Assembly: GCA_027451565.1 (NCBI GenBank)
Contig: DAIDJC010000030.1
Coordinates: 1 to 18,571 of the forward strand
Reading direction: 5' to 3'
DNA length: 18,571 nucleotides
Source of the DNA: Limisphaerales bacterium
GTDB taxonomy: Bacteria > Verrucomicrobiota > Verrucomicrobiia > Limisphaerales > UBA11358
Made by a program: the position numbers and the translations under genes. The notes beneath the pieces are model-generated. The model saw nothing but the letters and a program-made list of their open reading frames with translations, did no database searches and was not told where the DNA came from. This document shows positions 14,151-18,571 of this stretch, in pieces (the stretch's first letter is position 1; each line of letters opens with the position of its first letter).

Positions 14151-15365
14151 ATGGACAGACATCAAGTCCTTGAGCACCGCCCCAAACCGAGGCACCAACT
14201 GCCGGCTTGAGAAGCTCTGAGACAGCATCCTGGCCCCATTTGACCCTGGCTGGAGCCGCATTTCTTTGATTTTTAATATATGGTCTTTCACGATACCGGA
14301 TTCCCCGTGTTTCGCCATGGATTGAGCTGTTTCCGTGCCGCCCACTTCGAGAATGCGCGAAATATGGCTCGGTTTGGGTCCCACATACAATAATGGGGCT
14401 CCCACGAGCATGATATTATAGATTTTACAGGGATGCACAATACCCACGAAAGGATCGCCCATCACCACCAGATGCAGGTCCGCCGCCGAGAGCGATCCGG
14501 CCAGTTGTTCAATGGGTTGGTAGGGCAGGCAGAGGATGTTCGCCAGCCCCTTGGATTCCTTGAAGGCTTTGACTCGTTTGAATTCGCTGCCGCCGCCCAC
14601 AAAGCAAAAGGCGATATCGGACCGATCCGCCAAATCCGCTGCGGCGGCCAAAACCGTGTCCAAGGGATGACACGGGCTATGATTGCCGGCATACATCACC
14701 ACGAACTTGCCATCCAAACCGTGGGCCTGGCGAAACCTGGCCCTTCCCGCCTCGTCAAACCTTACATCCTCATCGTGGGACCACGGCGGGACGACCTCGA
14801 TTTTTTCGGGGGCAATACCCTTTTGCAGAATCCGTTCCCGCATGAATTCGTCGAGGACAATGATCTTTGACGCGGTTCGGAGGCTGAATCGGGAGCAAAA
14901 CTCCAGGACTTTTGCGACTGGTGAATGGGGGTTGAGCCAGCCTGCGGCCACGGCTTCATCCGGGTTCAGGTCCATCACCCAGTAGCAGAGCCGTCCGCCC
15001 CGCAATCGCACATACAGGGCACCAATGAACGAGATGATGGGCGGGGAAGTGAGAGTGACCACCAGGTCCTGCCTGGGCAGGCGCATCAGTTTGAAGCAGC
15101 AGGAAATGATGAAGGTGGCAAAATCAAGGATCCTGGAGAGCTTGGACCGCTTGCCGAATCCCGTGTTGGAAACGCGGTCAATCCGGATGCCGCGCCAGGA
15201 TTCGCGTTTTGGGAAAAGTTTTGCAGGGTTGTCATAGGCGCGGCGGCTGGCCACCACGGTCACCTCGTGACCCGCCTCCTGCAACCATAGAGCCAGGTCC
15301 TTGAGATGCTGGGCCGTGGAAACCAGGTCGGGATAGAAAGTCTGATTGATCAGTGTGATGCGCAT
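14136..15365 (-). CDS. GT-B glycosyltransferase, GT4 family, WbuB-like
   Basis: A 409-residue cytosolic or membrane-peripheral sugar transferase that would extend the lipid-linked glycan. The N-terminal domain starts MRITLINQTFYPDLVSTAQHLKDLA, a pattern typical of the WbuB/WcaI-like branch, with SWRGIRIDRV (56-65), TLTSPPIISF (104-113) and CYWVMDLNPDEA (126-137). The C-terminal domain has a VVMYAGNHSPCH start (221-232) and VGGGSEFKRV (255-264). The donor-site segment GIVHPCKIYNIMLVGAP takes the place of the PSK...AAGRP pattern of WbuB. The two-glutamate spacing seen in the other two transferases here is not obvious. Sugar specificity cannot be read from sequence. It is separated from the upstream transferase by the repeat-rich gap. 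Confidence 0.88.
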   Translation of the reverse strand: MRITLINQTFYPDLVSTAQHLKDLALWLQEAGHEVTVVASRRAYDNPAKLFPKRESWRGIRIDRVSNTGFGKRSKLSRILDFATFIISCCFKLMRLPRQDLVVTLTSPPIISFIGALYVRLRGGRLCYWVMDLNPDEAVAAGWLNPHSPVAKVLEFCSRFSLRTASKIIVLDEFMRERILQKGIAPEKIEVVPPWSHDEDVRFDEAGRARFRQAHGLDGKFVVMYAGNHSPCHPLDTVLAAAADLADRSDIAFCFVGGGSEFKRVKAFKESKGLANILCLPYQPIEQLAGSLSAADLHLVVMGDPFVGIVHPCKIYNIMLVGAPLLYVGPKPSHISRILEVGGTETAQSMAKHGESGIVKDHILKIKEMRLQPGSNGARMLSQSFSSRQLVPRFGAVLKDLMSVHNHGS

Positions 15366-15427
15366 CTTGTTAATTCATTCTCTGAAAATTCGAATCAAGA
15401 AAATTTATCTCTAACCAGCAGGTCAAC

Positions 15428-15457
15428 CGCCAATGGACGCCAATTCACGCGAATGAA
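15428..15457. repeat. Three tandem 10-bp units, consensus CGCSAATNNA
   Basis: Three consecutive decamers begin at 15428, 15438 and 15448. Each starts with CGC, then C or G, AAT, two variable bases and A. The 10-bp phase equals about one helical turn. Similar CGCGAAT-type decamer strings occur, as far as I recall, as dispersed repeats in verrucomicrobial and related genomes; this cannot be checked here. Confidence 0.65.
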
Positions 15458-15547
15458 ACTTTGTTTGCGGGGCGAGGTGGCGCTGAGTTTTCTAAACGCC
15501 TATTGATTTGAGTTCGCACCGACTGTTTGCGAGCGCCCCTCTCCTTT

Positions 15548-15737
15548 GGAGAGTCTGTCTGAAAATGGCAATGGGTGCTGTTTTCTGTCGAAAACCCTTC
15601 GGGCGGCATGCCTTTTGTCTTCAGCCTTTGTTGCTCCCTCCTTACAGACCCATGGCGGGTATGCTCGTCACTCGCGCCTTGGCTGAACCCAAAATCCATC
15701 GCCGCACCACCCACTGTCATTTCCAGAAAGACTCTCC
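15548..15737. repeat. MITE-like element: imperfect 29-bp inverted repeats around a 132-bp core
   Basis: The left arm (15548-15576) and the reverse complement of the right arm (15709-15737) match at 25 of 29 positions by eye. Similarity continues about 10 bases into the core. Each arm borders a GC-rich hairpin: CTCTCC-TTT-GGAGAG at 15539-15553, and CCCTCTCCC paired 8 of 9 with GGGCGAGGG on the right, about 15735-15765. No transposase is encoded. Confidence 0.65.
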
Positions 15738-15907
15738 CTCTCCCCGCGCTCCGCTGGCAGGGCGAGGGAATAAGACACCCTGGGTTTTTTCACGGTCTTG
15801 AAAGGGTTGAGCGTCATTGACCCTTGGAAAGGTTTATAGCCATATCAAATCCATCGCGTCTTTCTTCCTCTCCATCAATCCCATGGAGGGGGAGATTTAG
15901 CGCTGAG

Positions 15908-17119
15908 TCACGCGAGTTGAACCCAGGGAGGGGGCGGTCCTCCTTGGGTGAGCCAGTCATAGACCCCCTTCATTTTTACGGCAACTGCCTGCCATGTGTA
16001 ATCTTTGCGGACCAAATCGCGCCCGGCTGCGCCCATGGCGGCCAGTTCCGCCGGACCCATGGCCAGGAATTTCTCCAGTCCCTGCCCAATGCCATCCACT
16101 CCCGCCGGCACCTCCACGGCGCCCCCGGCCCGGGCCAGTTCGCTGAAATGGCATTCCCGGGTGAGAAACACCGGCAACCCCGAAGCCGCAGCCTCCAGCA
16201 CGGCCATGCTAAATCCCTCGCTGTGGGAGGGCAGCACAAAGGCATCCGCCCCGGCCAGCATCGCGCTTTTGCGGTCGCCATAAGCCGGCCCGGCAAAAAC
16301 CACCTGGTCTGCAAGGCTCAAATCTGCAGCCATCCGCCGCAACTCGGCTTCGTGGCCGCATTCATCCGGCCCCACCACCACCAACCGCCAGTCCCCTGCA
16401 CGACGGCCCGCTTGCGCCCAGGCACGAAGCAAGTCCGGCACCCCCTTTTTGGGATGAATCCGGGATAAAAACAGAAGAATGCGCGCGCCAGCCAGATGTG
16501 GATGCTCATTCCAAACCCGCCGCGCCTCCTCCCTGGCCAGGGAAGAGGGGAGATCAATGCCGTTGGGAATGATGGCAATGGGGGCTTTCAGGCCATGTTC
16601 ACGCAGGCTCAGCGACTCTGCATCGCACAGCGCATGAAGACAGTCCGCGCTTTGAAGATTTTTGTTTTCGAAAAGCCAGCCCGCCAGCTGTTTTTTAAGG
16701 CTCCCCTGGCGCAGCGCCCAGGGTTCCAGCATGCCGTGCGGCGAAACCACTCGTCGGCATCCCATCCGCCGGGAGAGAGAACGGCCCAAAATGCCGGGAT
16801 GCATCCACAGACCGTGAACATGCACCAGATCGCCCTTGCCAAGTTCCCTTGCCAGACGGCTTGCGAGATCTGGCGACCAGCCAAAGGCAGCCGGACCTTT
16901 CACACGGCCAGAGATGATCGTCAGAGATTTGCGTGACCCGGAGTGCTGTTTGGAATCCTCAGCGAAAAAAGCGTCCTCCAATCCACTCACCACGCCGGGA
17001 AAACCCAAATCATTGAGGCTGCGGGCCAAGGCCCAAATGACCGGGGGAATGCCTCCGCCACGCCGCGAAAGCCATGAGGTGAGATGAATGACCCGCCGCG
17101 CTGATTGCGGGCTGTTCAC
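15908..17119 (-). CDS. GT-B glycosyltransferase, GT4 family
   Basis: A 403-residue retaining sugar transferase acting in the cytosol on a lipid-linked acceptor. The N-terminal domain has the glycine-rich RRGGGIPPVIWALA (19-32), VHVHGLWMHPG (99-109) and SPHGMLEPWALRQG (126-139). The last is typical of a GT4 branch common in exopolysaccharide loci. The C-terminal domain has IIPNGID (183-189), LFLSRIHPKKG (216-226) and the donor-binding EX7E motif, Glu301 and Glu309, in SEGFSMAVLEAAASGLP. The start is a GTG at 17119 overlapping the upstream gene's TGA (GTGA), so the two transferases are translationally coupled. The C-terminus ends in a proline run. Confidence 0.92.
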   Translation of the reverse strand: MNSPQSARRVIHLTSWLSRRGGGIPPVIWALARSLNDLGFPGVVSGLEDAFFAEDSKQHSGSRKSLTIISGRVKGPAAFGWSPDLASRLARELGKGDLVHVHGLWMHPGILGRSLSRRMGCRRVVSPHGMLEPWALRQGSLKKQLAGWLFENKNLQSADCLHALCDAESLSLREHGLKAPIAIIPNGIDLPSSLAREEARRVWNEHPHLAGARILLFLSRIHPKKGVPDLLRAWAQAGRRAGDWRLVVVGPDECGHEAELRRMAADLSLADQVVFAGPAYGDRKSAMLAGADAFVLPSHSEGFSMAVLEAAASGLPVFLTRECHFSELARAGGAVEVPAGVDGIGQGLEKFLAMGPAELAAMGAAGRDLVRKDYTWQAVAVKMKGVYDWLTQGGPPPPWVQLA

Positions 17120-18396
17120 GTGCTTGACCTGCCTTTGTGAGCCATCAACAGCCAGATTTGCAGCCTGTCAAGCAAGTTGAATGAATCGCGGGGGGCGGAT
17201 ATTGCCGCCAGCGCGGCCTGCTCCAGGCCTTGGGCGAAATGGTCGGTGCCCCATTTGGAAATGGCGAATCGGGATCTCCTGCCCATGGCCGCCAGGTCCT
17301 GATCGGGCTGTCCGCAGCGCAACATCAACCGGGCCATTTGCAAGGTGTCTCCGGGGTCGAAGGTAAAACCATTCAACCCTTCCTCCACCAGGTCGCCCGC
17401 GCAGCCGCAGCGGCACGACACCAGCACGGGCAATCCGCACGCCATGGCCTCGTTCACCACCAGGCCCCATTGCTCAGTGATGCTGGGGTGAATGAAAGCG
17501 GAAGCCAGGGCATAAAAAAGAGGCAGTTCCTGGTACTGCTTGAACCCGCGCAAAAGCACGTTTTCGCCGAGGCCCAGGGCGCGGATGCGCCCAACCAAAG
17601 CCTCGCGCAAGGGTCCGTCACCCATGATAACCAAGTCCCATGGCTTGGCGCCATTGGCCCCATCCTGCGCCAGCCAAAGCTGCCGGTACCGGGCATACGC
17701 CTCCACCAATCCATCCAGATTTTTCTTGGGCACAAACCGTGCTGATGCCAGGAAAAACCTTTCCGGCAGGTTATGCTGCCTGCGCAACTCCCCGGCGCGG
17801 CTTCTGAACTGACCCGATTGCTCCTGGAAATAGTCATTGTCCACGGTGTCATAGCCCGTGAAAATGCGGTCGGACGGAAAGCCCAGCTTCTTCAGGTATT
17901 CCGCATGCGCCCTGCCTCCCACCAAAGCGCTGCCGAACAGTTTCAGGAGGCGGCCCTTGATGCCTTCCTTGATTTTCTGGCGATTAAAATCCCAGGCCGT
18001 GGATTCGGACATGACCACGGCGGGCACTTTTTGTTTGGCGCACCAATCCAGCGCAGCCAGCGCGCAGCGATCCGACCAACCCGGGATGGCCACCGCCTGG
18101 GGCTGGATGCGGGCCAGTGTTTCATGGATTCGATGGCGAATCCGCCGGGCGGACAGTTTTTCCACCGCCTCATTGGCAAACAATTTCACCCGCTCGAAAC
18201 CCATGGCTCCATCCATGGGGTCCCAGGCATACATCCGGTCCACGTCGGAAAATTCCACCGCCGTGACCTGCATCCTGCGTGCTGCGGCCTGGAGCCGGGC
18301 ATGATGATAAGGCCCCAAACGATGAAACAGCACGGCCACGCGCAATTTTTTCGCCCCAGGGTTGCCCGCCGAAGATGCCGGATTTTCAGAAATCAT
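17116..18396 (-). CDS. GT-B glycosyltransferase, GT4 family, first gene of the coupled pair
   Basis: A 426-residue sugar transferase. After about 16 disordered residues the first Rossmann domain begins LRVAVLFHRLGPYHHARLQAA (18-38); this FHRLGPYHHAR segment marks a branch that acts with other GT4 enzymes. The second domain has FFLASARFVPKKNLDGLVEAY (214-234) and DLVIMGDGPLREAL (254-267). The EX7E donor motif is Glu308 and Glu316 in ITEQWGLVVNEAMACGLP. A Cys-rich CRCGCAGD turn (328-335) follows. All key residues are intact. The start is the ATG at 18396 without an obvious ribosome-binding site. The sugar and acceptor are unknown. No gene precedes it in the 175 bp to the window edge, so an operon start in that gap is possible. 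Confidence 0.92.
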   Translation of the reverse strand: MISENPASSAGNPGAKKLRVAVLFHRLGPYHHARLQAAARRMQVTAVEFSDVDRMYAWDPMDGAMGFERVKLFANEAVEKLSARRIRHRIHETLARIQPQAVAIPGWSDRCALAALDWCAKQKVPAVVMSESTAWDFNRQKIKEGIKGRLLKLFGSALVGGRAHAEYLKKLGFPSDRIFTGYDTVDNDYFQEQSGQFRSRAGELRRQHNLPERFFLASARFVPKKNLDGLVEAYARYRQLWLAQDGANGAKPWDLVIMGDGPLREALVGRIRALGLGENVLLRGFKQYQELPLFYALASAFIHPSITEQWGLVVNEAMACGLPVLVSCRCGCAGDLVEEGLNGFTFDPGDTLQMARLMLRCGQPDQDLAAMGRRSRFAISKWGTDHFAQGLEQAALAAISAPRDSFNLLDRLQIWLLMAHKGRSST

Positions 18397-18506
18397 TAAA
18401 CAGCCTGTCTATAAAGGACCTTGGGTGCTGCGTCAATGGATTTTGGGCCAACCCACCGCCGTGTCTCACCCTCCCCGCCCATGAAATTGGAGGATGCAAC
18501 CATGAC

Positions 18507-18550
18507 GCCCCTACGGGGCTGGGGATTTTGATTACCCAAGATGCCTTGGG
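18507..18550. repeat. Two short inverted repeats upstream of the glycosyltransferase pair
   Basis: GCCCC-TAC-GGGGC (18507-18519) and CCCAAG-ATGC-CTTGGG (18535-18550) are perfect short hairpins about 15 bp apart. The first is followed on the plus strand by TGGGGATTTTGATT and could be a weak plus-strand terminator for an off-window gene. The GCCCCTACGGGGC core also looks like a dispersed intergenic repeat. Confidence 0.45.
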
Positions 18551-18571
18551 CAGTGATTGATGCGCGCCTTT

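Larger units (their letters stand above)
15366..15907. other. 542-bp gene-free region filled with repeat-like sequence
   Basis: No credible gene lies here. It holds a triple 10-bp tandem repeat (15428-15457), a short hairpin (15539-15553), two inverted 29-bp arms (15548-15576 and 15709-15737), and a 9-bp direct repeat GCGCTGAGT at both ends (15480-15488 and 15900-15908). Short open frames on both strands share the same THCHFQ.DSP peptide because the arms are inverted copies, a sign of repeat DNA rather than coding sequence. The first 60 bases upstream of the 14136-15365 gene are AT-rich and may hold its promoter. Confidence 0.7.

Noticed and set aside
15428..15457. Possible CRISPR or iteron array
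   Set aside because: Only three 10-bp units without spacers, and no cas or replication gene nearby.
15508..15801. Open frames on both strands in the intergenic gap (also 15445-15720 on the minus strand)
   Set aside because: Both give the same THCHFQ.DSP peptide because they read inverted copies of one repeat. This is repeat DNA, not a gene.
18279..18560. Plus-strand frame of 93 codons at the right edge
   Set aside because: It starts inside the glycosyltransferase gene on the opposite strand and then runs through short inverted repeats; no domain or ribosome-binding site.

Overview
The window reads as chromosomal DNA of a flagellated Gram-negative bacterium, most likely a member of the Verrucomicrobiota (Pedosphaera/Limisphaera-like). 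That placement is inference. It rests on the fairly GC-rich coding style, scarce Shine-Dalgarno sequences, dispersed-repeat litter between genes and protein flavour, not on a marker gene. No rRNA, tRNA, CRISPR array, transposase or phage gene was seen.

Region 1 (1-8653, almost all minus strand) is a late flagellar block. Flagellin (7681-8490) has its own sigma-28 promoter: a perfect GCCGATAA -10 and a 6/8 -35 with 11-bp spacing. It also has a 130-nt leader rich in GGA motifs, one of them presented in a hairpin loop, and a strong terminator downstream. Next come the filament cap FliD and a secreted CsgG/LpoB-like protein of unknown role. A second, near-consensus sigma-28 promoter (4935-4961) then drives a FlgM-like anti-sigma factor, the flagellin chaperone FliS, a FliT/FlgN-like chaperone, a response regulator with a degenerate HD-GYP domain, and a soluble three-PAS hybrid histidine kinase. 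Short gaps and 4- to 8-nt overlaps suggest that the last five genes form one operon, so the signalling pair is probably expressed with the filament. The tail of another plus-strand gene enters at the left edge and converges on the kinase gene.

Region 2 (8654-10308) holds a gene-free AT-rich stretch, then one plus-strand gene for a GlcD-type FAD-linked oxidase. It may be transcribed from a TTGACA-containing promoter as a leaderless mRNA.

Region 3 (10351-18396, minus strand) is an exopolysaccharide or O-antigen type locus. It contains two coupled GT-B glycosyltransferases, a repeat-filled 542-bp gap, a third GT-B glycosyltransferase, a WecA/TagO-type polyprenyl-phosphate sugar-phosphate transferase fused to a membrane-plus-Rossmann module, and a membrane-anchored TPR protein. 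Two consecutive hairpins close the locus. In the likely scheme, the WecA-like enzyme primes undecaprenyl phosphate at the membrane, the three transferases extend the glycan, and the TPR protein serves assembly or export.

The least ordinary items are the flagellin leader with CsrA-like sites, the sigma-28 operon that extends into a phosphorelay with a probably inactive HD-GYP output, the PNPT-Rossmann fusion, and the composite inverted-repeat element at 15428-15908.
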